A stretch of 60,637 bases of DNA. Source: an uncultured Bacteroidia bacterium (GTDB lineage Bacteria; Bacteroidota; Bacteroidia; Bacteroidales; UBA932). Position numbers and translations under genes: made by a program. Below the pieces are notes generated by a model that was not told the origin of the DNA, did no database searches, and saw only the letters and a list, made by a program, of their open reading frames with translations. Location: the NCBI GenBank assembly GCA_902766255.1, contig CACXCS010000038.1:1-60637 (forward strand), in the 5' to 3' direction. Of this stretch, positions 16,222-25,813 are shown in pieces; the stretch's first letter is position 1; every line of letters begins with the position of its first letter.

Positions 16222-19143
16222 ATGCTCCGGCGCATAGTCAGTTTTGCGCTTGGCCTCATGCTGGCCCTGCCGGCCGCCGCCCAGTTTTATTCGCTGGGCA
16301 GCGAGCCGGCGGGCAATTCATGGCGTCACATTGTAACCCAAGATTACGACGTCATATACCCTTCCGGCCTCGACTCTCTGGCGCAGGTTTATGCCAAAAC
16401 TCTGGAGGCCGTCAAATATCCGGTAAGCGTAACTGCCGGATATAAGCCTAACCAGTTGTACCGCAAGCCCATGCCCGTGGTGCTCCACCCCTGGACCGCC
16501 CACTCCAACGGCATGGTTGCCTGGACGCCGAGGCGTGTCGAACTGCTGACCACACCGCCGGCTTACGCTCCTCTGGCTCAGCCCTGGGAGGATCATCTGA
16601 TATCTCATGAGTCGCGCCATATCTCGCAGATGCAGTACGTGCACGCCAGGCCGTACCGCGTGGCCGAATGGCTGCTGGGCGAGCTTACCGCCGGCGCGCT
16701 GTCGGCTCTTTACGCCGGCCCGTCTTTCTTTGAAGGAGACGCCGTGGCCGCCGAAACCGAACTCGGCCCCGCCGGCCGTGGCCGCAACGCCGAGTTCCTG
16801 GAGTACTACAGGGTGGCGTTCGCCGAGGGCGACACCCGCAATTTCTGGCGTTGGAGATACGGCTCGCTGCTGCATTATACCCCTAATTACTACACGGTTG
16901 GCTATATTGCAAATGCCGGCATGCGAAGTGTTTACGGCGTGCCAGACTTTACCGCGCGCTTCTATGCCAACCTGTTCCGCCGCAAGTGGCCCCTGCCGCT
17001 GTTCAATATGCAGCGTACGATAAAGGACGTGTCGGGCAAAAGCCTGAACGGCGCCTTTGCTGTAATTACGGACACGCTTTCCCAGCGCTGGAACCGCGAC
17101 CGTACAGCCCGTGCTCCGTTTATGGAATCCCGCCCTCTGACCTCGTCCGGGCGGCATTTCACAGGCTTCAGCGGCAGCTGTTTTCTGGACGGCAGTTTGT
17201 ACAGCATAAGACAAGGCTCGACAAGGTCGGCACAACTGGTGCGCATTGACAGCAGCGGACGGGTGAAGGCCCTTTCCTCCTTCTCGTCCAACACCTCTTC
17301 CCTTAAGCCGGACCAGAATCTCGGCCGCCTCTATTGGAGCGAGCACGTGCCCCATGTGCGCTACGACCTTAAAGCTTATTCCGATATCTGGTACGCCGGG
17401 GCGGACGGCCGCCATCATCGCCTCAGCACGGGGAAAAGATGGTATAACCCGTCGCCGAGTCCCGACGGAGAGCTTGTATCGGTAAGCGAATATCCCTGGC
17501 AGGGCGGATCCCTGCTGGTTACGGTAAACGCCCGGGACGGCTCTGTCGCCGCCAGTTACAAAGCACCCGACGGCATGCAGGTGGTGGAGAGCGAATGGAT
17601 AGGCAATGATCTGTATATCAGTGCGATAACCAAAGACGGCCAGGGGATTTACAAGCTCTGCGACGGACGCTTCGAACGCATCCTGAACTGCGGCCCGGTG
17701 ACCGTCAAGGATCTGTTCAGGCAAGCGGGGAAGTTGTATTTTACCGCTGACCTTAGCGGAGTAGACGAGCTTTACGCGCTTGACACTGCCACCGGCCAGG
17801 TGCAGCGGATGACATCTTCGCCGCAAGGCGGAACATCCTACAGTTTCGCCCCTGACGGAAGTCTGTTTTTTTCGGAACTTTCTACCGGAGGACGCAATGT
17901 GATGCTGACGCAGGCCGGCTCCCTGCCTGCCCCGGCGCAAGCCGATTTCGGCAGTCTCCACAATTACGAATTTGCCGGGGATTTAGGATATACCGAGGTT
18001 CCGCCAATCTCTGATTCCTTGCTCGTCAGTGCCCCTTACAGCCGTCTTGGGCATCTGTTCCGCTTTCATTCCTGGGTGCCGCTCTACATCAATTACGACG
18101 CCATCGAGGACCTGAGTTTCAGTTCGCTTACAAGCACTGCGGGCCTTGGGGCTACGGCTTTCTACCAGAATCATCTGGGCACCATGACGGGAGTGTTGGC
18201 ATACGGGGCCAGACCCGGCAAAGAGCGCTGGACCCACACGGGCGAGATGCGCTTTACCTACACCGGATTGTTCCCGGTAATCGAGGCTGACTTGAGCGTA
18301 AGTAACGCAGCACCAAATCTTTACTTCATCTCAACCGAGTACTCCGACTTTATCCGGAGCATTATGCTCACAAAAGAGGAGATGACGCTTCAGCCCTCGT
18401 TCAACGCTTCTCTTACGGCTTATATTCCCCTGCAGTTCTCGTCTGGAGGCTGGCGCAGGGGAGTGGTGCCGCAGCTGCGCTGGGCGATGTCAAACAGCCT
18501 GATCACGCACGGAGGCTTTGCACCAATGAACCGTTTGTCGGTAAGTGCCCGGGCCTATTCCGTGCTGTCCATTCCCTCGTCACGCATATATCCCGCTTTC
18601 GGCGGCGGACTCGAGGCCGGATGGAGCGGCCGCCCGTGGGCGCAGAACATATTGTCGTCCAACGCTTATGTGTACGGATATTTCTATCTGCCCGGAATTC
18701 TTGACACTCACGGAATGCGCATAAGCGCCATAGCCCAGACTCCCGTGTCCGACGGCATGTTCAGCGAGCGCTATGCCGTGGTCATGCCCCGGGGTATGGG
18801 CAACTACACCGACTTGGCCACCCGCATGTCAAGCTGCAGGCTCCAGAGCCGTCTTTCGCTCGATTATGCCTTCCCCTTTGCTCCTGTCGACTGCTCCTGG
18901 CTGTCGCCGGTGGCTTATTTAAGGAACTTTGAATGCACCCTTCACGGGGATGTATCCCATTTCAGGGATGGTGACTGGAAACGGACTATAGGAAGCGTGG
19001 GGCTTGATCTTTGTGCCGTTCTGGGCAATCTTCTATGGATCCCCGAGGATACCCGCGTGGGCGTTAGTTATTATTACAATCTGGGCGTGCCGGAAGAGAA
19101 GAGTCCGCATTTTGTCGACGCCGTTTTCAGTGTAAGTTTCTGA
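16222..19143 (+). CDS. Outer-membrane metalloprotease/propeller/barrel protein
   Basis: A 973-residue exported protein with three visible parts. After a signal peptide (to about residue 20), an N-terminal domain has HESRH (about 131-135), an HExxH zinc motif, with FFEGDAVAAE about 40 residues later supplying a third-ligand Glu, as in peptidase-MA-like gluzincins. The middle (about 330-600) has TolB/WD40-like propeller repeats (NPSPSPDGELVSVSEYP, YSFAPDGSLFFSE). The last 350 residues look like an outer-membrane beta-barrel ending in VDAVFSVSF with the aromatic C-terminus expected for BAM recognition. So a barrel may display a protease at the cell surface or periplasmic face. Its substrate is unknown. 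Confidence 0.75.
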   Translation: MLRRIVSFALGLMLALPAAAQFYSLGSEPAGNSWRHIVTQDYDVIYPSGLDSLAQVYAKTLEAVKYPVSVTAGYKPNQLYRKPMPVVLHPWTAHSNGMVAWTPRRVELLTTPPAYAPLAQPWEDHLISHESRHISQMQYVHARPYRVAEWLLGELTAGALSALYAGPSFFEGDAVAAETELGPAGRGRNAEFLEYYRVAFAEGDTRNFWRWRYGSLLHYTPNYYTVGYIANAGMRSVYGVPDFTARFYANLFRRKWPLPLFNMQRTIKDVSGKSLNGAFAVITDTLSQRWNRDRTARAPFMESRPLTSSGRHFTGFSGSCFLDGSLYSIRQGSTRSAQLVRIDSSGRVKALSSFSSNTSSLKPDQNLGRLYWSEHVPHVRYDLKAYSDIWYAGADGRHHRLSTGKRWYNPSPSPDGELVSVSEYPWQGGSLLVTVNARDGSVAASYKAPDGMQVVESEWIGNDLYISAITKDGQGIYKLCDGRFERILNCGPVTVKDLFRQAGKLYFTADLSGVDELYALDTATGQVQRMTSSPQGGTSYSFAPDGSLFFSELSTGGRNVMLTQAGSLPAPAQADFGSLHNYEFAGDLGYTEVPPISDSLLVSAPYSRLGHLFRFHSWVPLYINYDAIEDLSFSSLTSTAGLGATAFYQNHLGTMTGVLAYGARPGKERWTHTGEMRFTYTGLFPVIEADLSVSNAAPNLYFISTEYSDFIRSIMLTKEEMTLQPSFNASLTAYIPLQFSSGGWRRGVVPQLRWAMSNSLITHGGFAPMNRLSVSARAYSVLSIPSSRIYPAFGGGLEAGWSGRPWAQNILSSNAYVYGYFYLPGILDTHGMRISAIAQTPVSDGMFSERYAVVMPRGMGNYTDLATRMSSCRLQSRLSLDYAFPFAPVDCSWLSPVAYLRNFECTLHGDVSHFRDGDWKRTIGSVGLDLCAVLGNLLWIPEDTRVGVSYYYNLGVPEEKSPHFVDAVFSVSF

Positions 19144-19151
19144 TTTTTTCC

Positions 19152-19159
19152 TAACTTTG
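19152..19159 (+). promoter_or_regulatory. -7 element before the thioredoxin-like lipoprotein
   Basis: TAACTTTG matches TAnnTTTG, eight nt before the ATG at 19167, giving a near-leaderless transcript if used. The -33 region lies in the previous gene and has no clear TTTG. Confidence 0.35.
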
Positions 19160-19166
19160 AACGGAT

Positions 19167-20216
19167 ATGAAAAGAAGTCTTCTGTTGAGTCTTTGTCTGC
19201 TGGGCATTGCCCTGGCCTGCGGGCCGCGGGGCGGTGGTTCCGGTGATCCCGGCTCAAGCAGGCCCGGCAGTTCGACCCGGCCGGGGACTCCCGCCACCGA
19301 AGCGCCCGAGCCCGCAGCCAGCCACTCTTTCCCCACCGTGTCCATTCCCAGCGTCTACGCCGACGATTCCGACTCCAGAACCGACTATGTGCTTGAACAT
19401 TACTGGGATGCGTTCCTTGCAGGCAAGGGAGCCACGACCCCTGTAAGCATACTTGGAGTGTTCGACGAGGACGTCGAGCAGGCCCTTGCCAACTATATAC
19501 AAGTCCTTTCCAACGTCAAGGCCGCCGCCACTCCGGACGATAAGGCCCCCCTAATCCGTGCCCGCAAGAGCGTGAGCCGTCTCTTCGACAAACTGGAGGC
19601 GGTACAGAAGAAGGATACATCCGCCAATACCTACCTCCGCCTTACCGAGATGGTGTCCCGTTATCTGTACGACCCCAATTCCCCCCTCCGCGACGAGGAC
19701 CTCTATCTCCCGTTCGTCGAGGCAATGGAGTCGAGCCCGTATACCCGCAGCGACATGCGCAATGCCTACCGCCACGAGATCCAGATGTGCCGGACCAACC
19801 CCTTCGGCAGCAAAGTCCCCGACATCCGCTTCAAGGACGTGCAAGGGCACAAGGGCAGCCTGTATGCCATCAATGCCGACTACACCATGCTCTTTTTCAG
19901 CAACCCCGGCTGCGAATCCTGCAAGGGTATAATCCAGGCGGTCATGTCCCGAGGCTATATCGAGTCCAAGATATCTGCCGGCAAGCTGGCCATCGTTAAT
20001 GTGTACATCGACGAGGAAGTTGACAAGTGGCGGGACTACTCCATTAATTATCCGTCGTGCTGGGTAAACGGCTACGACTATACATTCTCCCTGCGGGACA
20101 GCGGCCAGTACGATATTAGGGCGATTCCGTCGCTGTACCTGCTGGACGGCCAGAAACGTGTAATTATGAAGGACGCTCCCACCGAAAGGGTGCTGGCCTT
20201 CTTTGATAAAATATGA
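19167..20216 (+). CDS. DUF5106/thioredoxin-like lipoprotein
   Basis: A 349-residue lipoprotein (lipobox ALAC, Cys about 18) with a Ser/Gly/Pro-rich linker to about residue 55, a helical DUF5106-like region (about 60-210), and a C-terminal thioredoxin-like fold with [12 protein letters not shown] (about 245-256), a CxxC active site, and a cis-Pro region AIPSLYLLD (about 320). It probably acts in periplasmic thiol chemistry. Its stop overlaps the thyA start (ATGA). Confidence 0.8.
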   Translation: MKRSLLLSLCLLGIALACGPRGGGSGDPGSSRPGSSTRPGTPATEAPEPAASHSFPTVSIPSVYADDSDSRTDYVLEHYWDAFLAGKGATTPVSILGVFDEDVEQALANYIQVLSNVKAAATPDDKAPLIRARKSVSRLFDKLEAVQKKDTSANTYLRLTEMVSRYLYDPNSPLRDEDLYLPFVEAMESSPYTRSDMRNAYRHEIQMCRTNPFGSKVPDIRFKDVQGHKGSLYAINADYTMLFFSNPGCESCKGIIQAVMSRGYIESKISAGKLAIVNVYIDEEVDKWRDYSINYPSCWVNGYDYTFSLRDSGQYDIRAIPSLYLLDGQKRVIMKDAPTERVLAFFDKI

Positions 20217-21007
20217 AACAGTATCTCGACCTTCTGCGGCATATCCGCGAGCATGGAGTAATCAAGCAGGACCGCACTGGAGTCGGCACCCAGAGCGTGT
20301 TCGGCTACCAGATGCGCTTCGACCTCTCCGAGGGCTTCCCCCTGCTCACAACCAAAAAAGTGCACCTTCGTTCCATCATCCACGAACTGCTGTGGTTCAT
20401 AGCCGGCGACACCAACATAGGCTACCTGCACGACAACAAAGTCACCATCTGGGACGAGTGGGCCGACGAAAACGGCGACCTGGGGCCCGTCTATGGCCAC
20501 CAGTGGCGCAGCTGGGAGGCGGCCGACGGGCGCAGCATCGACCAGCTGTCGCAGGTTATCGACCTTATCAAGAACAATCCCGACTCCCGCCGCATGCTTG
20601 TATGTGCCTGGAATCCTGGCGATATCGACAAGATGGCCCTGCCGCCCTGCCATTGCCTTTTCCAGTTCTATGTGGCTGAGGGCAAGCTCAGCTGCCAGCT
20701 GTACCAGCGCAGCGCCGACACCTTCCTTGGCGTGCCATTCAACATCGCCTCTTACGCCCTGCTCACCATGATGCTTGCCCAAGTATGTGGCCTGCAGCCC
20801 GGAGAGTTTATCCACACCACGGGCGATACCCACATATATCTCAACCACTTCGACCAGGTGGCTGAGCAGCTCTCACGCGAGCCCAGGCCGCTGCCGGTCA
20901 TGAAACTCAACCCGGCCGTCAAGAGTCTCTTCGATTTCCGTTACGAAGATTTCACCCTCGAGGGCTACGATCCCTGGCCTGCCATCAAAGCCCCGGTCGC
21001 TGTATGA
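20213..21007 (+). CDS. thyA: Thymidylate synthase ThyA
   Basis: ThyA, 264 residues, the usual length. Makes dTMP from dUMP with methylene-tetrahydrofolate. Visible: [16 protein letters not shown] at the N-terminus; [22 protein letters not shown]; catalytic [12 protein letters not shown] (Cys about 146); [24 protein letters not shown]; and [14 protein letters not shown] overlap with the gene before and with the reading frame upstream of the folate reductase that follows, the standard thyA-folA pairing. Confidence 0.97.
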   Translation: MKQYLDLLRHIREHGVIKQDRTGVGTQSVFGYQMRFDLSEGFPLLTTKKVHLRSIIHELLWFIAGDTNIGYLHDNKVTIWDEWADENGDLGPVYGHQWRSWEAADGRSIDQLSQVIDLIKNNPDSRRMLVCAWNPGDIDKMALPPCHCLFQFYVAEGKLSCQLYQRSADTFLGVPFNIASYALLTMMLAQVCGLQPGEFIHTTGDTHIYLNHFDQVAEQLSREPRPLPVMKLNPAVKSLFDFRYEDFTLEGYDPWPAIKAPVAV

Positions 21008-21072
21008 AGTATATTATTAGGCACGGGAAGAGTGTTTCCCATGCCGCCGAGACCAAAAAACCATATTCAAAG

Positions 21073-21576
21073 ATGCTTAAATGCCTGATCGTCGCTATTG
21101 CCGACAATAACGGAATCGGAGTAAAGGGCCAGCTGCCGTGGCACATTTCCGAAGACCTGAAGTACTTCAAGGAAGTTACTTCGGGGTATCCTGTCATAAT
21201 GGGCCGCACCACCTATTTCTCGCTGCCTTTCCGGCCCCTCAAAGGCCGCAAGAACATAGTGCTGAACCTTGGCGGGGAGCCCATACCGGAGGCGTGCTGC
21301 GTGTATTCATTCGATGAGGCCTTCGACGAGGCGCAGGCCGCCGGGTGCGACAAATGCTTCGTAATGGGCGGCGCGTCGGTGTACCGGGCCGCCATGCCGC
21401 TGATGGACAGGCTCTACATCACCCATGTGCATACGGTGGTTGAGGATGCCGACGTATTCTTCCCTCAAATCGACCCCGCAGTATGGCGCAAGGTGAGCGT
21501 TTCACCCACCCGCACCGACCCCGAAACCGGCTTTACCTTCGAATTTGTAGTGTACGAAAAGATTCAGAAGAACTAG
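21073..21576 (+). CDS. folA: Dihydrofolate reductase
   Basis: DHFR, 167 residues from ATG 21073, regenerating tetrahydrofolate oxidised by ThyA. Motifs: IVAIADNNGIGVKGQLPWHI at the start, VIMGRTTYFSLP, CFVMGGASVYRAAMP and LYITHVHTVVEDADVFFP. An in-frame ATG at 21004 that overlaps the thyA stop (ATGA) would add 23 residues not found in DHFRs; the overlap may still matter for coupling. The coding region downstream is followed by an AT-rich accessory patch. Confidence 0.93.
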   Translation: MLKCLIVAIADNNGIGVKGQLPWHISEDLKYFKEVTSGYPVIMGRTTYFSLPFRPLKGRKNIVLNLGGEPIPEACCVYSFDEAFDEAQAAGCDKCFVMGGASVYRAAMPLMDRLYITHVHTVVEDADVFFPQIDPAVWRKVSVSPTRTDPETGFTFEFVVYEKIQKN

Positions 21577-21891
21577 CTTCTTTCAGCGCCCATTGTCTCA
21601 GATTCCTGTTGCAGGGGTTTTAATCGGGAGCAGAAAGGCCGTTTTTGCATATTTTCGTCCGTCTCTTCGAAATGCCAGAAGGTAAATACGGGGTTTATAC
21701 TGGATTCATTGTATATCGTTTGACCATTAATCTTTGTCCACGGTGAACGGTACCAAGGACTACAAGATTTACGGAAACTGCTGGATGTTCAAGATCCGCT
21801 CACTCAAAATCTTAAACTAAATTTTTTAGCATCAGTAGTAGTTTATACATTTTTTTGTATTATTGTGGTAGACCATATAAACGATAACCGA
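21577..21891. other. Gene-free stretch with remnants
   Basis: Two remnants are visible. GGGAGCAGAAAGGCCGT at 21626-21642 matches 16 of 17 bases at the end of the inverted repeat copy at 28711-28757 (read on its - strand), so it may be a REP fragment. A short open frame at about 21738-21821 reads TVNGTKDYKIYGNCWMFKIR-like sequence to a stop and looks like the tail of a lost gene. The rest is AT-rich and featureless. Confidence 0.35.
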
Positions 21892-22664
21892 ATGAAAAAG
21901 TTTTTTATTATTTTTTTGCCTTTTATAACATGTTTTTGTACAAGGCATAATGCTGACATTATTTCAGCAGACTCCCAAGCCTTTAGTTTAGGAATTTCGA
22001 GAGAATCTATTACTCTTTCAGAAGACGATGCTCTTCAAGTGGCTTTACAGTTTAATAATAAGAAAGAAACAAAGACAGTCAAAAGGGTCAAGAACGTTAT
22101 TCCTTTTAGACAATCTTCAGACTAAACGTTATTATATGTTGTTAATTTTAATGAGGGCTGTACAGTTGTTTCGGCAACAAAAAAGTTCTTGCCAATTTTA
22201 GCAAATATTGAGAAGGGCAATATTGAAGGTATCACTAATACTGGAGTTGATATTTTCCTACAGCAGTATATGGATACACATGTTCTATCCAATCACATAA
22301 CCCGAGCGTCTTTAAAAACTTGTTAGAAAATTCGAAACCAATATATTGCAGAGGTAAAAATGTTAATACCAATATCGGACATGCTTGGGTGTGTGATGGT
22401 TATTATGATTATCAAACGCACACTATTTTTGTATTGTATACCTTGGCTTTTTATAATGGTGCAGCAGTCCAATTTGAACTCAATGATTCTTATTCTTCCG
22501 ATTATTATTCTTCTCCATTGTTCCACATTAATTGGGGCCAGCATGGTTATTATAATGGTAATTTCTATGATGGTTATCTGTGTTTCACAAATGGCTCGAA
22601 TGAGCAGAGGAACTATTCGTCCAACGATAGACAAGAATTGATAATAAGTAAACCTGCAATATGA
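21892..22664 (+). pseudogene. Decayed C10 (streptopain-like) cysteine protease
   Basis: Pieces of a C10 peptidase lie in different frames. 21892-22125 encodes a signal peptide and a propeptide start (ALQVALQFNNKKETKTVKRV). From about 22132 another frame reads YVVNFNEG and SATKKFLPILANIEKGNIEG, the Spi-type propeptide consensus, and later stops. From about 22353 a third piece reads GHAWVCDGY, with the catalytic His, then HINWGQHGYYNGNFYDGYL near the C-terminus. The segment that should carry the catalytic Cys is missing, so the gene has frameshifts and an internal deletion. Comparable enzymes are Prevotella interpain and Bacteroides Bfp proteases. The AT-rich composition suggests past acquisition. 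Confidence 0.75.
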
Positions 22665-23110
22665 AAAAACTTATATTACTTTTCGCTACACTCTTTTTGT
22701 TTGGATGTGTTCAAAAAGACGGCGTTATGAAGCCGGGGAACGGAATATTGAAAATATTGGATAATGAAGAATTTGTGGAAGCGAATCAGTTTACAATAAC
22801 CCTTCCTGTAAAAGGTGGTGTCTTTTATTATTCCTTGGAATACGAGGGAAATACTGCAAACGCCTTTTTTAAAAACGCCACCGACATCAGTGGACAACGT
22901 TTGGCGATGGATGTTTATTCATTTGCTTTGCTGGACGATGCCCAGATACTTCCCGGGAATAATCGTTGGAATGTTGGAAGAGTAAGGCAAACGCTTGAAC
23001 TTTCCGCAGCACCAAATGACAGCAAGGCAACGCGGCACGCTTATGTTATTATTGCAGCTACAGGTGGTGAGGCTAAAATAGAGTTAATTCAACCGGCTCT
23101 ATCCCATTAA
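22661..23110 (+). CDS. Small lipoprotein, BACON-like
   Basis: A 149-residue lipoprotein (lipobox LFGC, Cys about 16). The mature part FTITLPVKGGVFYYSLEYEGN and the ending YVIIAATGGEAKIELIQPA resemble the first and last strands of BACON-type beta-sandwich domains of Bacteroidetes, a weak match. It overlaps the protease remnant by ATGA, so it was once coupled to it; small proteins next to C10 proteases are often their inhibitors, which is the alternative idea. It appears intact although its partner is dead. Confidence 0.5.
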   Translation: MKKLILLFATLFLFGCVQKDGVMKPGNGILKILDNEEFVEANQFTITLPVKGGVFYYSLEYEGNTANAFFKNATDISGQRLAMDVYSFALLDDAQILPGNNRWNVGRVRQTLELSAAPNDSKATRHAYVIIAATGGEAKIELIQPALSH

Positions 23111-23208
23111 GAAATATTTAATTTTTTTCATAAATACTAAAATATTCATAAAAGAAATATTTTTTCAATTTTTTTCCGATATTTGGAAGGTTAACAGTTA
23201 GTTAGTAG

Positions 23209-24573
23209 ATGGCACCTTCCAAAAGGGAGCAGTTCGGCAGTTCCTTCTCCTTCATAATGGCAGTGGCCGGGTCCGCAATCGGGCTCGGCAATATCTGGCG
23301 TTTTCCATACATGGTCGGCGAGCACGGCGGCGGCGCATTCATCGTGGCGTACATAATATGCTGCCTGTTCCTGGCCGTGCCTTGTTTTGTGTGCGAGGCG
23401 GTTATAGGCCGGCGCGGGCGCAGTGACGTATACGGTTCCCTGGAGCGGCTGGCGCCCAAGAGCAAATGGAAGTGGCTGGGCGGAGTGTCGGTATTCGCGG
23501 CATTCGTCATCGTATCTTTTTACTGCGTTGTCGGTGGATGGTCGCTGGATTTCTTGGTCCGATCGCTCAGCGGACGCCTGTCACATGGGGACCCCGACGG
23601 AGCTTCGATACTGTTCAAAAGGATGTCGTCTGGCACCCTCGAGCCGCTTTCAATGTATGTTACCTTTCTTCTGGCTACGGCTTTAATCGTAATCGGAGGA
23701 ATCAAGAAAGGCATCGAGCGATTCACCAAAATCACCACGCCCCTGCTGTTCTTCCTGATGGTGGCAATGGTGATTTACTCCGTGTCGCTGCCCGGGGCAT
23801 CGGCGGGCGTGGAATATCTTGTCCGCTCCGATTTTTCCAAGATGGATGCCGCCGGCTGGGCCTGCGCCCTTGGTCAGGCCTTCTTCAGCATGTCGCTGGG
23901 AATCGGCGCGGTGCTGGTGTACTCATCGTTCATGAAGAAGGAAGACAGCATACTCAAAGGCGGTCTGTGGACTGCGGCTTCGGATACCTTCTTTGCCATC
24001 ATATCCGGCTTTGCCATCATGCCTGCAGTGTTTGCTGCCGGATTCGAACCGTCCGCCGGCCCGTCTCTGGTTTACGAAACTCTGCCGTTCATCTTTGCCA
24101 AGATGGGCATCGAAGCGCCCGTTCTGAGCTGGATAATGACGATGGTTTTCTTCCTGGCGATACTGTCTGCGGCGCTCACTTCATCGATATCGATGTTCGA
24201 GGTGTGCATAGAGTACCTTGTGCACAGGTTCGGAATCAAGCGCTGGCAGGCCGCCGTTGCTTTTCTGGTCCCCATCCTGATGCTCGGAGTGCCGTGCGTA
24301 TTGTCCTTCGGCCCGCTCTCGGAGTTCAAAATTTTCGGGCTCACGGTGTTTGACCTTTGCGACTTTGTCTGCTCCAACGTACTCATGACACTCGGTGCCC
24401 TGGCCTTTGCCATCTTCGTCGGCTGGCGCATGAAACGTGCTGACGTCTTCGACGAATTCACCAACGGCGGCACCCTCGGCTTCAGTGCCAAAGTCTTCCG
24501 CCCCCTGTACTTCTTCGTCCGCTGGTTAGTGCCCCCCATCATCATTATTATCTTCATCAGCAATCTGCTTTAA
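23209..24573 (+). CDS. Sodium-dependent transporter, NSS/SNF family
   Basis: A LeuT-fold secondary transporter, 454 residues, with about 11-12 membrane segments. The family hallmark AVAGSAIGLGNIWRFPYM (TM1) with an unwound Gly-rich centre and GGGAFIVAYI (TM2) are clear, plus SLGIGAVLVYSSFM in the TM6 region and a charged C-terminus ending in a last TM helix. Prokaryotic members take up amino acids or related amines with Na+. The AT-rich leader (23111-23208) ends in a weak GATATTTG -7-like word. It stands alone between accessory DNA and a DNA-binding gene. Confidence 0.93.
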   Translation: MAPSKREQFGSSFSFIMAVAGSAIGLGNIWRFPYMVGEHGGGAFIVAYIICCLFLAVPCFVCEAVIGRRGRSDVYGSLERLAPKSKWKWLGGVSVFAAFVIVSFYCVVGGWSLDFLVRSLSGRLSHGDPDGASILFKRMSSGTLEPLSMYVTFLLATALIVIGGIKKGIERFTKITTPLLFFLMVAMVIYSVSLPGASAGVEYLVRSDFSKMDAAGWACALGQAFFSMSLGIGAVLVYSSFMKKEDSILKGGLWTAASDTFFAIISGFAIMPAVFAAGFEPSAGPSLVYETLPFIFAKMGIEAPVLSWIMTMVFFLAILSAALTSSISMFEVCIEYLVHRFGIKRWQAAVAFLVPILMLGVPCVLSFGPLSEFKIFGLTVFDLCDFVCSNVLMTLGALAFAIFVGWRMKRADVFDEFTNGGTLGFSAKVFRPLYFFVRWLVPPIIIIIFISNLL

Positions 24574-24841
24574 TGGCCGCGGGCCCTTGTGTGGCAGAGT
24601 GGTCTCGGCAGGAGCCACAGCCGTGTATCCGCCCCTTGCGCATCCCCCCGCCTGGCTTCATTGCTGCTTCTGCCACGGATTAATGGCTTTTGTATTCAGA
24701 GTTGGGTGTTGGGGGGCACGATCAGGATGTTGGAAAAAAGAGATTGATCGAGGGAAAGAGGGTGTTTTTGAAAATAAGCGTTACAAAAAATGGGCGAACG
24801 GATAGTTGTGTGTATCTTGCGGGCATTAACTAAATACAACT

Positions 24842-25297
24842 ATGAAACCTAACAGAACTACTCTTTTTCTTTCTCAGGAGGCCTTCGAGCGGCTTAAGGC
24901 CAGATACCCGAAACTTAACGAACCATGGCAGGGCGCCGATGTGGAGGAACTTAAGGCGATGGCGGCAGACAAAGTACCGCTCGCCGCGATGTCCGAGCAG
25001 TTGGGCCGGACTCCTAACAGCCTGAGAATCAAGCTGAAATCCCTTGGCCTTTATGAGCCTGCAGCGAGCCCGAAGCTGTGGACGGAAGAGGAAGAAAAGC
25101 AGTTTGTGGAAATGTACAAACAGGACGTTTCGTTCGAAGATATGGCTGCACACTTCGGCCGCAGTGTTCGCGCGCTGGTGTCCCGGCTCGTTTTGCTGAG
25201 GATGAAGCTTTTTCCCACTGACAGTGCAGGGCAAGAAGGTGAAAATGCTGATTCTTTCGGGTTGAGTGATAATGAAATAGCAGGAAAAGCGGACTAG
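24842..25297 (+). CDS. Small Myb/SANT-like DNA-binding protein
   Basis: A 151-residue protein without membrane segments. Two helix-turn-helix-like units are visible: one ending in LGRTPNSLRIKLKSLGL (about 60-76) and one starting WTEEEEKQFVEMYKQ and ending FGRSVRALVSRLVLLRM (about 80-125), as in Myb/SANT or GcrA-like repeats. It is probably a DNA-binding regulator; targets are unknown. 24574-24841 upstream is gene-free and holds only weak hairpins. Confidence 0.65.
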   Translation: MKPNRTTLFLSQEAFERLKARYPKLNEPWQGADVEELKAMAADKVPLAAMSEQLGRTPNSLRIKLKSLGLYEPAASPKLWTEEEEKQFVEMYKQDVSFEDMAAHFGRSVRALVSRLVLLRMKLFPTDSAGQEGENADSFGLSDNEIAGKAD

Positions 25298-25344
25298 TCG
25301 CCAATGTCGTCCAAAACAGAAAAACTCCTTAATATGCAAAAGAT

Positions 25345-25728
25345 ATGCAGACTCGGAAGCAGCAGATAGGGAGCCGGGGAGAGGAAGAGGCAAGCTTGTT
25401 CCTTGAGGGCGAAGGCCATAGGATTATCAGCCGGAACTGGCGGGCAGGGCATTTGGAGGTTGATATTATATCCCTGAAAGACAAAACTTTACACTTTGTT
25501 GAGGTAAAAACTCGCAGCGGCAATGCCTCGGTTGCGCCGGAAACCAAAGTAGATGAAGAAAAGCGCCGTCATATGGTTAAGGCGGCCAATGCTTTTCTCA
25601 ACTCCAGGGTAAGGGCGCGGCTCCCTGCTGATCTTGAAGTTCAATTTGACGTTTTGACCGTTGTCTTTGAGCGTCCTGCGCCCAGAATAACATACTATCC
25701 CCACGCCTTTTTACCGATTTATTATTGA
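25345..25728 (+). CDS. YraN family (UPF0102) nuclease-like protein
   Basis: A 127-residue protein with the restriction-endonuclease-like fold of YraN: GSRGEEEASLFLEGEGHRIISRNW, EVDIIS and FVEVKTRSG carry the E-x(n)-D-x(n)-ExK nuclease residues, and the tail has RFDVLTVVF-type strands. Its exact role is not established; family members have been proposed to act in Holliday junction or DNA processing. The Myb-like gene precedes it by 47 nt, so they could share a transcript. Confidence 0.9.
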   Translation: MQTRKQQIGSRGEEEASLFLEGEGHRIISRNWRAGHLEVDIISLKDKTLHFVEVKTRSGNASVAPETKVDEEKRRHMVKAANAFLNSRVRARLPADLEVQFDVLTVVFERPAPRITYYPHAFLPIYY

Positions 25729-25779
25729 TGAAAACCTGGACGGAAGCACCTTTGGTAAAGGGATTTTTAAAAAAATGCG

Positions 25780-25787
25780 TATCTTTG
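25780..25787 (+). promoter_or_regulatory. -7 element for the yeiH operon
   Basis: TATCTTTG is a perfect TAnnTTTG box 26 nt before the ATG at 25814. TTTG at 25751-25754 is 25 nt away, longer than the usual 19-21. Confidence 0.5.
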
Positions 25788-25813
25788 AAAGATTAACATC
25801 ATAATAATAAGAT

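Noticed and set aside
16318..17961. A 547-residue antisense open frame in the metalloprotease gene
   Set aside because: Sense frame has a signal peptide, HExxH, propeller and barrel; the antisense product has no recognisable domain.
24587..24805. Small open frame after the NSS transporter and a tRNA-like A box (TGGCAGAGTGG near 24595)
   Set aside because: The peptide has no coding character, and no B box, acceptor stem or anticodon arm could be formed, so it is neither gene nor tRNA.
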